DNA from: an uncultured Clostridia bacterium
Lineage (GTDB): Bacteria > Bacillota > Clostridia > Oscillospirales > Acutalibacteraceae
Assembly: GCA_947165155.1 (NCBI GenBank)
Contig: CAMUZI010000001.1
Location: forward strand, 1 to 64,000
Length of the DNA stretch: 64,000 bases
Reading direction: 5' to 3'
The notes beneath the pieces are model-generated. The model searched no databases, had not been told where the DNA came from, and saw only the letters and a program-made list of their open reading frames with translations. Of this stretch, positions 8,774 to 18,077 are shown piece by piece (position 1 is the first letter of the stretch; each line of letters begins with the position of its first letter). The translations under genes were made by a program, and so were the position numbers.

Positions 8774-9298
8774 TTACTTCTTAGCCTCAGAATTTGCCTT
8801 TTGCGCCTTATTGTCTTCTTTTTTGGCTTCTGTATTTTCATCAGCTTTTTCTTTGACTTCTGCAGTTTTTGTAGAACCTTCGTCTTTAGAAAAGACCTCA
8901 TCTATTTTGCTCAAAGCTTTCTGAGCCACTTTTACTTTCGCATCATTCTCAGAATCTCCTTTGGCATTTTCAGCCATCGCTTTGATAACTTTTTTGATTT
9001 CTTCCAAAAGTTTGGGATCAACACTTCTGATTTCTTCCAAAACTTTGGGATCAATACTTCCGATTTCTTCCAAAAGTTTGGGATCAATACTCTCCATAGG
9101 CTTTCCGACAACATTGTTATTAGGGTCTACGAGCTCTAATGTTCCCTTAACCTCACCTTTAACCTGAGCTACATCTGAATTCTTAACCTGAACTGTATCC
9201 GAATCTTTGTCCTTATTCTCATCCTTTGCAAAAGAAACACCACCAAAAGCCACAATTGAAGACGCCCCAAAAGCTAAAATTTTCTTTAAACCCAACAT
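8774..9298 (-). CDS. Secreted protein with 11-residue tandem repeats
   Basis: The start is ATG 9298, behind AGGAGG at ideal spacing, which gives a clean signal peptide (MLGLKKILAFGASSIVAFGG, then VSFA). The mature protein is about 150 residues and highly charged. It contains three consecutive repeats of the form S-[IV]-DPK-[LV]-LEEI-x, and a Lys/Glu/Ala-rich low-complexity C-terminus. It probably forms an extended helix. No enzymatic motif and no cell-wall sorting signal seen. The repeat is also visible in the DNA with a 33-bp period. Own promoter at 9342-9370. Function unknown; a surface spacer or binding protein is a guess. Confidence 0.75.
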   Translation of the reverse strand: MLGLKKILAFGASSIVAFGGVSFAKDENKDKDSDTVQVKNSDVAQVKGEVKGTLELVDPNNNVVGKPMESIDPKLLEEIGSIDPKVLEEIRSVDPKLLEEIKKVIKAMAENAKGDSENDAKVKVAQKALSKIDEVFSKDEGSTKTAEVKEKADENTEAKKEDNKAQKANSEAKK

Positions 9299-9341
9299 AA
9301 TACAAAACCTCCTAAAATAAATCTTCGTTAGGTATGTTGTC

Positions 9342-9370
9342 ATAATACAACATGAAACTTACTTTGTCAA
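9342..9370 (-). promoter_or_regulatory. Promoter of the secreted repeat-protein gene
   Basis: On the minus strand TTGACA (9370-9365) and TATTAT (9347-9342) are 17 bases apart, about 44 bases ahead of the ATG at 9298. Confidence 0.75.
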
Positions 9371-9535
9371 GAGAGAATATGACAAAAAATGCACTTTTTT
9401 ATTTTTTTATTATATTTATCATAATTTAAATTTTAATATAATTTATTTTTTTATAAATTGATTAAATGTGCAATAGTTGAAAAAATACGAATTATATGAT
9501 TACATTAAGCAATACTGATTTTCGAGGGGATAATT

Positions 9536-10684
9536 TTGGAAAATGAAGATCTTTACAAAATTTTAGGAGTTTCTAGAACTGCTTCGGAAGATGAAATAAA
9601 AAAAGCTTATAGAAAACTTGCTAAGAAGTATCATCCTGACTTAAATAAGGGAGATAAACAAGCTGAGGAAAAACTAAAAAGTGTAAACAAGGCCTATGAA
9701 GTTCTTTCTGATAAAAATAAAAGAGCTCAATATGATCAATTTGGAAGTGCTGAGCCTAACTTTGGAGGAGGAGGCGGTGGATTCCAAGGTGGGGGAGGAT
9801 TTTCTGGTTTTGGAGATGACTTTGATTTAGGGGATATCTTTGGAAGCTTTTTTGGAGGTTTTGGTGGACGTTCGCGAGCATCTAATTCTCCTAGAAAGGG
9901 TTCCGATGTAGGAATTTCTATTTCTATCACTTTTGAAGAGGCAGCTTTTGGATGTAAAAAAAGTATCAGATATAATCGCGTAGTTTTGTGTTCAGCTTGT
10001 TCGGGAACTGGTGCAAAAAATGGTTCTTCAAAGGTTAGATGTCGCACATGTGGAGGTACCGGTCAAATAGTTTTAGGGCAAAGAACTCCGTTTGGTACTA
10101 TACAAACTTCGCAAACTTGTAATGCCTGTGGAGGCTCGGGACAAGTTATAGAACATCCATGTGGTGTTTGTAACGGACAAGGGCGTGTTAGATCGTCTGA
10201 AAATCTTGAAATAGAGGTTCCCGCTGGAATTGATAACGGACAAACGTTAAACGTCAGAGGAAAGGGAAATTCAGGTGTAAATGGTGGAGGATATGGCGAT
10301 TTGCATGTTGAGGTTGGCGTAAGATCTCATCCGATATTTTCTAGAAAAAATAACGACGTTAGTTGTGAAATTCCAATAACTTTTGTTCAGGCAGCTTTGG
10401 GTGCAGATATTACTGTTCCGACATTGGATGGAAAAGCGACTTATCATGTTCACGAGGGAACACAACCTGGAGATATATTTAGATTAAAGGGGAAAGGAAT
10501 TCCGTTTATTCATGGTAGTGGACGTGGTGATCAGTTGGTTAAGGCCGTAATAGAAATTCCAAGAAACTTATCAGATGAGCAAGCTGAACTTCTTAAAAAG
10601 TTTGAATCTTTGTCTAGTTCTAAGAATTATCAGAAGAAAAAGTCGTTTCTTGATAGGATAAAAAAACTTTTTGCTAATTGGTGA
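9536..10684 (+). CDS. dnaJ: Chaperone DnaJ (Hsp40)
   Basis: The protein has 382 residues and starts at TTG 9536 after GAGGGGAT. The J domain has the HPD motif (KYHPDLNKG), then a Gly/Phe-rich linker, four CxxCxGxG-type zinc motifs ([42 protein letters not shown]) and the C-terminal substrate-binding domain. It delivers substrates to DnaK and stimulates its ATPase. The usual hrcA-grpE-dnaK neighbours are absent here and I saw no CIRCE operator upstream, so the gene stands outside the normal heat-shock operon. Confidence 0.96.
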   Translation: MENEDLYKILGVSRTASEDEIKKAYRKLAKKYHPDLNKGDKQAEEKLKSVNKAYEVLSDKNKRAQYDQFGSAEPNFGGGGGGFQGGGGFSGFGDDFDLGDIFGSFFGGFGGRSRASNSPRKGSDVGISISITFEEAAFGCKKSIRYNRVVLCSACSGTGAKNGSSKVRCRTCGGTGQIVLGQRTPFGTIQTSQTCNACGGSGQVIEHPCGVCNGQGRVRSSENLEIEVPAGIDNGQTLNVRGKGNSGVNGGGYGDLHVEVGVRSHPIFSRKNNDVSCEIPITFVQAALGADITVPTLDGKATYHVHEGTQPGDIFRLKGKGIPFIHGSGRGDQLVKAVIEIPRNLSDEQAELLKKFESLSSSKNYQKKKSFLDRIKKLFANW

Positions 10685-10706
10685 TGAATGAGTGTTTTTG
10701 ACCTCG

Positions 10707-10736
10707 AATTATACAAAACATTCATTTTGTATAATT
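10707..10736. repeat. Perfect 12-bp inverted repeat between dnaJ and the glycan locus
   Basis: AATTATACAAAA and TTTTGTATAATT flank a 6-base loop, about 20 bases after the dnaJ stop and 17 bases before the next start. It could be a weak terminator of dnaJ or an operator-like site; the arm includes TATAAT. Confidence 0.6.
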
Positions 10737-10752
10737 GCTTTTGGGTGAATTT

Positions 10753-11790
10753 ATGGATGAAAAAATCTCTATAGTTGTTCCTATTTACAACTCTGCATGT
10801 ACACTTGAACGTTGTTTGAATAGTTTGACTTCTCAGACATTCACCGATATTTCGATTATCTTAGTAGATGACGGTTCTTTTGATGGTTCATCTGAAATTT
10901 GTGATAAGTTTTCTTTAATTGATAATAGAATTATTGTTATACACAAAAAAAATGAAGGCGTTTCTTCATCTAGGAACGCAGGCTTGCAACAATGTAAAAC
11001 TAAGTATGTGATGTTTGTAGATAGTGACGATTATGTTGAGAAAACTATTTGTGAAAAATTATACGATTCATTTAAATCCAATGATATTGTTTCAGCCTCT
11101 TGTTGCGGATGTTTTAGAAAAATTTATAAAAATGAAAAACTTTATTCATCTAGTCCATTGATCCCAAAATCTGATGGAATTTTTAGTTTTAATGATTTCA
11201 AAGATCAATTTCCATGTTTATATAAATCATCTTTTATCAATACGGTCTGGTGTAAATTATACGACGTAGATTTAATAAACAAAGTAAATTTAAGATTTCG
11301 AGAGGATATCAGCATCGGAGAAGATTTACTATTCAATCTGGGATATCTGCGCTGTTCTTACAAGATGTCATTTGTTAACGAGGCGCTATACCACTACAAT
11401 AACTATTCCGATTCCCATTCTTTGACGCATGAATTCAATGAAAAAAAAGTTGATTTTTTAAACATAGAATTCGACGAGACTAAGAAATTTTGCTTCGAGA
11501 TGCATTTGGAGAAAAATATGAGCATTGTAAGTATGATATATTTAAAAATTAATCTCATAATTATCGAGCAGTTCATAAATGTAAAGAAAAAAACTGAAAA
11601 TAAGAGTATAACAGAGTTTGTGAAAAGTTTAATAAATTCTCCCAGAATGTCAGAAGTACTCGAATATGGATGCAACAATAATTTGGAACATTTATTATAT
11701 AAATGGTGCTTCAAAACAAAGAGTACTTTGATTGTTATTTTACTCGCCTATTTAAGAATATTACTAAAAAAAATCACGAAAGGAAGTTAG
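10753..11790 (+). CDS. Family 2 glycosyltransferase (surface glycan locus)
   Basis: The protein has 345 residues if started at ATG 10753 (MDEKISIVVPIYNSACTLE). GT-A fold motifs: VVPIYNSACTLERCLNSL, ILVDDGSFDGSSEICDKF, and the metal site VDSDDYVE near residue 92. The rest is the variable acceptor domain (EDLLFNLGYL). No membrane span. It is the first of six closely spaced same-strand genes for a polysaccharide, the next gene starting 7 bases after its stop. The transferred sugar cannot be told from sequence. Confidence 0.9.
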   Translation: MDEKISIVVPIYNSACTLERCLNSLTSQTFTDISIILVDDGSFDGSSEICDKFSLIDNRIIVIHKKNEGVSSSRNAGLQQCKTKYVMFVDSDDYVEKTICEKLYDSFKSNDIVSASCCGCFRKIYKNEKLYSSSPLIPKSDGIFSFNDFKDQFPCLYKSSFINTVWCKLYDVDLINKVNLRFREDISIGEDLLFNLGYLRCSYKMSFVNEALYHYNNYSDSHSLTHEFNEKKVDFLNIEFDETKKFCFEMHLEKNMSIVSMIYLKINLIIIEQFINVKKKTENKSITEFVKSLINSPRMSEVLEYGCNNNLEHLLYKWCFKTKSTLIVILLAYLRILLKKITKGS

Positions 11791-11797
11791 ATTATAT

Positions 11798-12796
11798 TTG
11801 AAAATACTAACTATTGTCGTTCCGTCTTATAACATGGAAAAATATATAAATAAAAATCTAAATTCTTTTATTGATAGTCGCATACTCGATGATATTGAAA
11901 TTTTGATAGTAAACGACGGTTCTAATGATGGCACGGAATCAGTTGCGAGTAGTTATGTGGAAAAATTTCCCAAGACTTTTTTTCTAATAAACAAAAAAAA
12001 TGGAGGGCATGGATCTGCAGTTAATTGTGGGATAAAAAATGCGTCTGGAAAGTACTTCAAAATAGTTGATGCTGATGATTGGGTTGATACTGAATCATTG
12101 GTTAGTTTTGTTAGAAAACTTAAATCAGTAGATGTCGACCTGTTTTTGACTAACTATCAGACAGTTGACATCAATAACAACGAGATTATAGTTTATAAAT
12201 TCAAAGATATCACCTATAACAAAACTTATAACGTACTTGAGGCTACAAAAAATAAGAACCTCTTCCCTATGCATTCTTTATGCTATAGAACTTCTATTTT
12301 GAAAGAAAATAATATTTCGCTTCAAGAAGGAATTTATTACGTTGATGAAGAATTCAATGTTTTGCCATTTGTATACGTAAGAAGCATATACTTTTACGAT
12401 GTTATTTTGTATAATTATCTCATAGGAAATTGCAATCAAAGTATTTCTATTGAAAATCAAGTAAAAAGAATTGACCACAAAATAAAAATCATTAAAAGAC
12501 TTATTGATTACATAAACAATGGTAATTTTAATGCTATAAATAAGGAGTACTGTTATAGAAAAATCGCTGGAATGATAACTTCTATTTATTTGATAATGCT
12601 AATCTACAACAAAAATAAATCTTATGGAAGGAAGTTTACAAGACGGTTTCATGATTTTATTAAAAATAAAAGTATTAAACTTGAACAAATGTCAAACTTT
12701 AAGTATAGTGTATTCAAGTTTATGAGTTTTTTTTTCATTGGTCCAAAAAGTTATGATATGATAATCGGAACATTTAAAAAATTGATCGGGAGATAG
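11798..12796 (+). CDS. Family 2 glycosyltransferase (surface glycan locus)
   Basis: The protein has 332 residues and starts at TTG 11798 behind GGAAG. Motifs: IVVPSYNMEKYINKNLNSF, ILIVNDGSNDGTESVASSY, NGGHGSAVNCGI and the metal site VDADDWVD near residue 92, which resembles GT2 enzymes of capsule and lipid-linked glycan assembly. A short Phe-rich C-terminal segment may touch the membrane. It lies between another GT2 gene and the galactofuranose-precursor gene, so one of these two transferases may use UDP-galactofuranose; that is inference. Confidence 0.9.
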   Translation: MKILTIVVPSYNMEKYINKNLNSFIDSRILDDIEILIVNDGSNDGTESVASSYVEKFPKTFFLINKKNGGHGSAVNCGIKNASGKYFKIVDADDWVDTESLVSFVRKLKSVDVDLFLTNYQTVDINNNEIIVYKFKDITYNKTYNVLEATKNKNLFPMHSLCYRTSILKENNISLQEGIYYVDEEFNVLPFVYVRSIYFYDVILYNYLIGNCNQSISIENQVKRIDHKIKIIKRLIDYINNGNFNAINKEYCYRKIAGMITSIYLIMLIYNKNKSYGRKFTRRFHDFIKNKSIKLEQMSNFKYSVFKFMSFFFIGPKSYDMIIGTFKKLIGR

Positions 12797-12798
12797 GT

Positions 12799-13971
12799 TT
12801 GTTTGATTTCGTAGTCGTAGGGTGCGGATATGCTGGTGCGGTGAGTGCTAGAATTGTTGCTGAAAATCTGAATAAAAAGATTTTGATCCTTGAAAAACGA
12901 TCTCATATTGCTGGGAATATGTACGATGATTACAATGAGGTTGGAGTATTGGTGCATAGATATGGTCCACATATATCTGCGATGAATGATAAAAGAACTT
13001 ACGATTTTTTATCTAGATTTACAGATTGGGTTCCTTATGAACATAAAGTACTTGCTCAGATAGATGACAAAAAAGTCCCCCTTCCTATTAATCTCAATTC
13101 CATAAAAACATTATTTCCAGAAAAATATAATGAATTAAGCAACGTTCTTATATCTGAGTATGGATTTGGAAGTAGTGTTCCTGTGCTTTCTATGATGAAA
13201 TCGAACATCGAGGAAATAAAGAACCTCGCAGATTTTTTATATAGAAAAGTATACTTAGAATATACTATTAAGATGTGGGATTTAGATCCTAAACAAATAG
13301 ACGCTTCGGTTACTGGAAGAATTCCGTTCAGAGTCTCGTTTGATGATAGACATTTTTTGCACAAATACCAGGTTATGCCTAAGAATGGTTTTACTAAATT
13401 ATTTGAAAATATGTTAGATCATCCAAATATAAAGATTGAGCTTGGCATCAACGCAAAGGATAGAATATCTGTGGATTTTAATAAAAATTCGATTTTTTAT
13501 GATGGCAAAAAATTTGATGGTAAATTAATATACACAGGCTCCCTTGATGAATTATGCGGTTATGAGTACGGACGTCTCCCCTATCGTTCGTTAAAGTTTA
13601 AGTTTGATAACTACAATGAAAACTATGTGCAACCTTGTGCGGTATTGAATTGGCCAGATAAAAGACCAGAAACTCGAAGAACTGAAATGAAAAGATTAAC
13701 TGGGCAAATCTTACCAAATGTAACTACTACAATCACTGAGTATCCAGGGAAATATAATGAAAATAGTCTGGATTTCAATGAACCTTATTATCCAATAATA
13801 AAAAAAGAATATTTGGATACATATAGAAAATATGTAGATAAATTAGAAAATATTAAGAATTTTTACTATACCGGAAGACTTGCATGCTATAAGTATTATA
13901 ATATGGAAGATGCTATTTTGAGTGCTATGAAATTTGTTGATGATAATTTTATTAAGGAGCATAATGAATAA
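12799..13971 (+). CDS. glf: UDP-galactopyranose mutase
   Basis: The protein has 390 residues and starts at TTG 12799, two bases after the preceding stop. The N-terminal FAD motif is VVVGCGYAGAVSARIVAE; family signatures include EKRSHIAGNMYDD, VHRYGPHISAMNDK, WDLDPKQID, RIPFRVSFDDRHF and, near the end, TGRLACYKYYNMEDAI. It interconverts UDP-galactopyranose and UDP-galactofuranose using reduced FAD in the cytoplasm. Its presence says that the glycan built here contains galactofuranose. It overlaps the next gene by 8 bases. Confidence 0.95.
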   Translation: MFDFVVVGCGYAGAVSARIVAENLNKKILILEKRSHIAGNMYDDYNEVGVLVHRYGPHISAMNDKRTYDFLSRFTDWVPYEHKVLAQIDDKKVPLPINLNSIKTLFPEKYNELSNVLISEYGFGSSVPVLSMMKSNIEEIKNLADFLYRKVYLEYTIKMWDLDPKQIDASVTGRIPFRVSFDDRHFLHKYQVMPKNGFTKLFENMLDHPNIKIELGINAKDRISVDFNKNSIFYDGKKFDGKLIYTGSLDELCGYEYGRLPYRSLKFKFDNYNENYVQPCAVLNWPDKRPETRRTEMKRLTGQILPNVTTTITEYPGKYNENSLDFNEPYYPIIKKEYLDTYRKYVDKLENIKNFYYTGRLACYKYYNMEDAILSAMKFVDDNFIKEHNE

Positions 13972-15454
13972 AATAATTAGCAATCTAAAAAATTGTTTTC
14001 TAACTACTGATTATTTCAAATATGTATTTCTTATTTTTTCTATGTCTATTTGTATTCCTCCTCTTCATGTGATTACAAGTAGTTTATTTAAGTTTATTTT
14101 GGGTTGGGGTATTCTGTTAGTAGCATACGATTTTATAGACAAAAAAAAATTTATCAGATCTAAAAATTCTTTTGTTTTATTTCTATTCTTGTCATCATGT
14201 CTTTTAAGCATACTTATAAATAAAAACTCTTTGAGTAACTTTAAAATATTTCTTTATGCGACTGTTCCAATAATGCTTTTTTACTCTGACTATGTAGATA
14301 GAAATATGATTGAAATAAAAAACGAACTGCGCAAGATATCCCTTGTTTATTGTTCAATAACTTTTATTTCATCAGTAATTTCTCTCTTTATGTTTTTTAT
14401 TCAACTATCCGAAGTGAGATTTTCTAAAGCTACACAGTTCTATACTCTTGGAATTCTTGAAGGCCGACTTTATGGAATATACGTAAGTCCAAATGCGGGC
14501 GCGATATGTGCGTTAATTTCCATTATCTTATCTATTTTTCTACTTTATCTAGTGAATTTAAATAAAGGTAGGAAAAAATCGACAATAATCTATAGAATAT
14601 TCTCCATTTCAAATATTTTAATTGAATTCATGTATATTTCATTAACGGATTCGAAAGGGACAAAACTTGTAATTATGTTTTTCTCCTCGATATTTGCCTT
14701 TCTACTTTATTATTTCATAGATCTAAGAATCTACTCCTCTAAGCAATTTAAAAGAGGACTTATTTCGTCTTTATTTTCTATATTAGCATGTATTAATTCC
14801 ATAGTCTTACTCAATTTAACGAGTAAATTTTTGAGTTTTATACCATCGTTTATAGAAAGTTTAGAACACAGAGGAGAAAACGACCTTTTTAACATTAAAC
14901 CTATTTTCGTAGAGCGTACTTATGTGGATAGTGAAATTGGATCATACAGATTGACATTATGGAGAATAGGTTTTGAAATTTTAAAAGATCATCCTATTTT
15001 TGGTGTAGGACAGAAAAATCTTTATGACGAGGGAATGCGTGTAAATTTGGAACATAATTTGGAAGTTTCTGAAGACGCTATTAAATCATTACACTACGGA
15101 ATGCATAACCTTTATATGCAGATATTAGTTGGATTTGGAATCGTATCATTTGCAATTTTTGCATTATTTTTTATCAGTAATTATTTTCAACTTTTAAGAT
15201 CATTGTTTAAGAAAAAATCTGAGGATATATTTATTTTCATATTGCTTTTCTCGTTCGTATCTTCCATGTTATTCGGTAATTCTTTTGAATCTACAATACT
15301 GTTTAGTAATACTGGAATAGAATCGATTTTTTGGTTTATTTTTGGATATTGCATGTTATTTATAAAAAATACAGAAAAATCCAATGATATTTTAAATTTC
15401 AAGAAAATCAAACTTATTTTTGGTAAGGTTATGAAAATTGGAGATAAAAATTAA
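13964..15454 (+). CDS. O-antigen/capsule polymerase-like membrane protein (Wzy-like)
   Basis: I choose ATG 13964 (MNKIISNLKNCF), which follows AAGGAG, over an earlier in-frame ATG inside glf. The 496-residue protein is almost wholly hydrophobic with about 10-12 predicted membrane spans. A larger extracytoplasmic loop contains LWRIGFEILKDHPIFGVGQ, the GVG signature seen in Wzy/O-antigen-ligase family proteins. The inferred role is joining lipid-linked repeat units outside the membrane. It overlaps glf upstream and shares TAATG with the GT52 gene downstream. Confidence 0.8.
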   Translation: MNKIISNLKNCFLTTDYFKYVFLIFSMSICIPPLHVITSSLFKFILGWGILLVAYDFIDKKKFIRSKNSFVLFLFLSSCLLSILINKNSLSNFKIFLYATVPIMLFYSDYVDRNMIEIKNELRKISLVYCSITFISSVISLFMFFIQLSEVRFSKATQFYTLGILEGRLYGIYVSPNAGAICALISIILSIFLLYLVNLNKGRKKSTIIYRIFSISNILIEFMYISLTDSKGTKLVIMFFSSIFAFLLYYFIDLRIYSSKQFKRGLISSLFSILACINSIVLLNLTSKFLSFIPSFIESLEHRGENDLFNIKPIFVERTYVDSEIGSYRLTLWRIGFEILKDHPIFGVGQKNLYDEGMRVNLEHNLEVSEDAIKSLHYGMHNLYMQILVGFGIVSFAIFALFFISNYFQLLRSLFKKKSEDIFIFILLFSFVSSMLFGNSFESTILFSNTGIESIFWFIFGYCMLFIKNTEKSNDILNFKKIKLIFGKVMKIGDKN

Positions 15455-16566
15455 TGATTGCTTTTTTTGCTGCAACTCCATATCAGGTTTTTAATTGTAT
15501 TAATATACTAAAAAATTACTATAAAAGTGAAAGCGCAGATATCTACATTCTAACTTTTGCTTGCGATATGTCTGATTTATATTGTTCGCTAAAAAAAAGC
15601 AATATCTTTGAAAATGTTTATCTTTTTGAAAATATAATGAAGCCCAAAAATAAGCTCGGTGTTATAAAAGACTTTATATTTACTGATTCTTACATATTAA
15701 AAACTCTCAGAAGTAAAAAATACGACAAATTGTTTCTCACATGCGTCGGAGATAGAAACGATTTGTTTTATAATAAACTTTTAAAAAATAATAAAAACTT
15801 AGAGTTATATTTTTACGACGAAGGAATTGGAATATACATAAATGGTTTCTATCAAAGTTCGAGTAACATGCTTCTTTTTTACAAGATTTTGAATTATAAA
15901 TATTCGGTTGAGAATTTCAAAAAGGCATTCGTTTATAGTCCAGAACTTGTCATATCTAACATAAATTGCGAATTGGAAAAAATTCCTAAAGTAGACAAAA
16001 AATCCAATTTTGATTTATTTAATCGAGTTTTTTATCATAAAATTGAAGATAACTATGATTTATATAAATACATATATCTAGATCAGTATTTTTCTAAGTA
16101 TGTAGATGAAGATGAATATAAAAAAACGTATAAATTCGACCATAACCATATACTAGAAATAATAGCAAATAAAATCGGAGTAAAAAATTTAATTATCAAA
16201 AAGCATCCAGTGACGCCTTATGACCAATATAATCTTAATTTTTATAACGTATCAAAAGATTACAAAATTCCATGGGAGATAATACAGCTTAATTTTGATA
16301 TGTCAAATAAGGTGTTGATTACTGTGAATTCTACATCTGTTTTAACCCCAAAAATGATATTTAACGAGGAACCATATGTAATTATCATAGGGAAAGCACT
16401 AAAAAACGAAAATTCAAATCTAAAATTTTGGAACGATAATTTGGAGCGTATGATTTTTAAGTTTAAATGCACTTATGAAGAATCTAAAAAAATAATAGTT
16501 CCAGAATCTTTGGAAGAATTTGAAGATAAGCTTGAAGAGATAAATAATAAATTAGGGAATTTATAG
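15454..16566 (+). CDS. GT52-like (sialyltransferase-type) glycosyltransferase
   Basis: The protein has 370 residues. The start ATGATTG overlaps the stop of the polymerase gene. The N-terminus FFAATPYQVFNCINILKNYY and the segment IIKKHPVTPYDQYNL are typical of GT52 enzymes of lipooligosaccharide and capsule synthesis, several of which use CMP-activated nonulosonic acids; ITVNSTSVLTPKMIF resembles the C-terminal nucleotide-binding region. The CMP-sugar genes neuB/neuC/neuA lie just beyond in the same region, which supports transfer of a sialic acid-like sugar. The donor is inferred. Confidence 0.75.
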   Translation: MIAFFAATPYQVFNCINILKNYYKSESADIYILTFACDMSDLYCSLKKSNIFENVYLFENIMKPKNKLGVIKDFIFTDSYILKTLRSKKYDKLFLTCVGDRNDLFYNKLLKNNKNLELYFYDEGIGIYINGFYQSSSNMLLFYKILNYKYSVENFKKAFVYSPELVISNINCELEKIPKVDKKSNFDLFNRVFYHKIEDNYDLYKYIYLDQYFSKYVDEDEYKKTYKFDHNHILEIIANKIGVKNLIIKKHPVTPYDQYNLNFYNVSKDYKIPWEIIQLNFDMSNKVLITVNSTSVLTPKMIFNEEPYVIIIGKALKNENSNLKFWNDNLERMIFKFKCTYEESKKIIVPESLEEFEDKLEEINNKLGNL

Positions 16567-16597
16567 TAGAGTATTCGTTTAAAATAAGAATTTACTA

Positions 16598-16627
16598 TTG
16601 AAAGTGTTTTTTAAAATAATGTATAAT
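16598..16627 (+). promoter_or_regulatory. Putative promoter of the flippase gene
   Basis: TTGAAA (16598-16603) and TATAAT (16622-16627) are 18 bases apart in the gap between the GT52 gene and the flippase gene, so the flippase can be transcribed independently. Confidence 0.5.
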
Positions 16628-16664
16628 GGCCTATTATCGTGTAGTTTAAGGTTTATTTTTTGTT

Positions 16665-18077
16665 ATGATAAAAGCGAGCTTTTTCAAATCTAAAACATGT
16701 AACAGTATGGCATTTTTTAACGTGACGGGACAAGTTATATTGGGAACTATAAGTTTTCTTTCAATTCCGATTTTTACGCGTCTTCTTGGAACCGAAAACT
16801 ATGGACAAGTTTCAATTTACCTCACTTGGGTACAAGTTATGACTATTCTGATAGGCTTACAGACTGGTGGAACAATCGCAAATTCAAAAATATACTTAGA
16901 TACGAAAGAACATCATGGATATTGTTCAAGCATATTGTCGCTATCTTTTTGTTCATTTATTATTATATTTCTTATTTTTTTAATATTTATAAATCCTATC
17001 TCAAATTTAATGATGCTAGACAAGAAAATCATATTTTTAATACTGATAGACAGTTTTTTTGGTTATATAATTTCTTTTGCAAATATAAATTTCACGTTCA
17101 ATAAAGAACCACACAAAACATTTTTAGTTTCGGCTACAACATTAATTTTGAATATTTCAGTTTCTATTTTTTTGATAAATATGATTAAAAGATATGAGTA
17201 CAAAAGTGTGGGAAGAATACTAGGGAATGCTACATCTAGCATATTGATCGGAATTATTTTATTTTCTAGATTTATGCTTAAAGGAAGAACTTTAATACAT
17301 AAAAGATACTGGAAGTTTTGCCTCCCCATATGTCTTCCTTTAATTTTTCATGGACTATCACAAATGATTCTTGCACAGAGTGATAAGATTATGCTCAAAT
17401 GTTACGAAAACGAATCTATAGTTGGAATTTACAGCCTGGCATTCACATTTGTAAACGTTATTTACATAATTTATATGGCACTCAATAATAGTTGGGTTCC
17501 ATTTTACTACGATGACATGAAATCAAATAATATCGAATCCATAAATTCCAAAACGAAGAATTATCTTCTTCTTTTTTCGTATATCACTATTGGTTTTATA
17601 TATCTTTCTCCCGAAGTTATCCGATTTTTTATCTCTCAAGACTTCTGGGACTGTATTAAAATAGTTCCGATCTTATCTTTGGGAATATTTTTTATGTTTT
17701 TATACAGTTTCCCTGTAAACTTTCAGTTTTACCACAAAAAAACGCTCAATATAGCATTAGGAACTACATTAGCAGCTATTTTTAATATATTTGCAAATAC
17801 CCTTTTGATCCCCAAATTCTCAATGAAAGGAGCTGCATATGCTACTTTATTTTCTTATATCATATTATTCCTATTTCACCATCTAGTTTCTAATTTTATT
17901 GTAAAAGAGGAGTACCACTATAGATTTAAAACTTTTGCACCTTATATATTGTTTGTAATTTCGTCTTCAGTAATTTTTAATTTTGTAGAAGATAACTGGC
18001 TTCTAAGATGGTCAGTCGGAATTTGTTTGGGTGTACATTTAGTATTTAAAATAGTAAGGAATAAATCTATATTCTAA
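16665..18077 (+). CDS. Wzx-like polysaccharide flippase (MOP superfamily)
   Basis: The protein has 470 residues, from ATG 16665. About 12-14 hydrophobic spans run throughout; the start SMAFFNVTGQVILGTISFLS.. and IPIFTRLLGTENYGQVSIYL is the usual N-terminus of polysaccharide-transport flippases, and the late segment KGAAYATLFSYIILFLFH also fits. The inferred role is flipping undecaprenyl-linked repeat units across the membrane, before the Wzy-like protein joins them. Its stop overlaps the convergent hydrolase gene by a few bases. Confidence 0.9.
   Translation: MIKASFFKSKTCNSMAFFNVTGQVILGTISFLSIPIFTRLLGTENYGQVSIYLTWVQVMTILIGLQTGGTIANSKIYLDTKEHHGYCSSILSLSFCSFIIIFLIFLIFINPISNLMMLDKKIIFLILIDSFFGYIISFANINFTFNKEPHKTFLVSATTLILNISVSIFLINMIKRYEYKSVGRILGNATSSILIGIILFSRFMLKGRTLIHKRYWKFCLPICLPLIFHGLSQMILAQSDKIMLKCYENESIVGIYSLAFTFVNVIYIIYMALNNSWVPFYYDDMKSNNIESINSKTKNYLLLFSYITIGFIYLSPEVIRFFISQDFWDCIKIVPILSLGIFFMFLYSFPVNFQFYHKKTLNIALGTTLAAIFNIFANTLLIPKFSMKGAAYATLFSYIILFLFHHLVSNFIVKEEYHYRFKTFAPYILFVISSSVIFNFVEDNWLLRWSVGICLGVHLVFKIVRNKSIF

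Noticed and set aside
8801..9167. Plus-strand frames with repeats of FQKFGINTSDF type
   Set aside because: Antisense of the tandem repeats in the secreted protein gene at 8774-9298.
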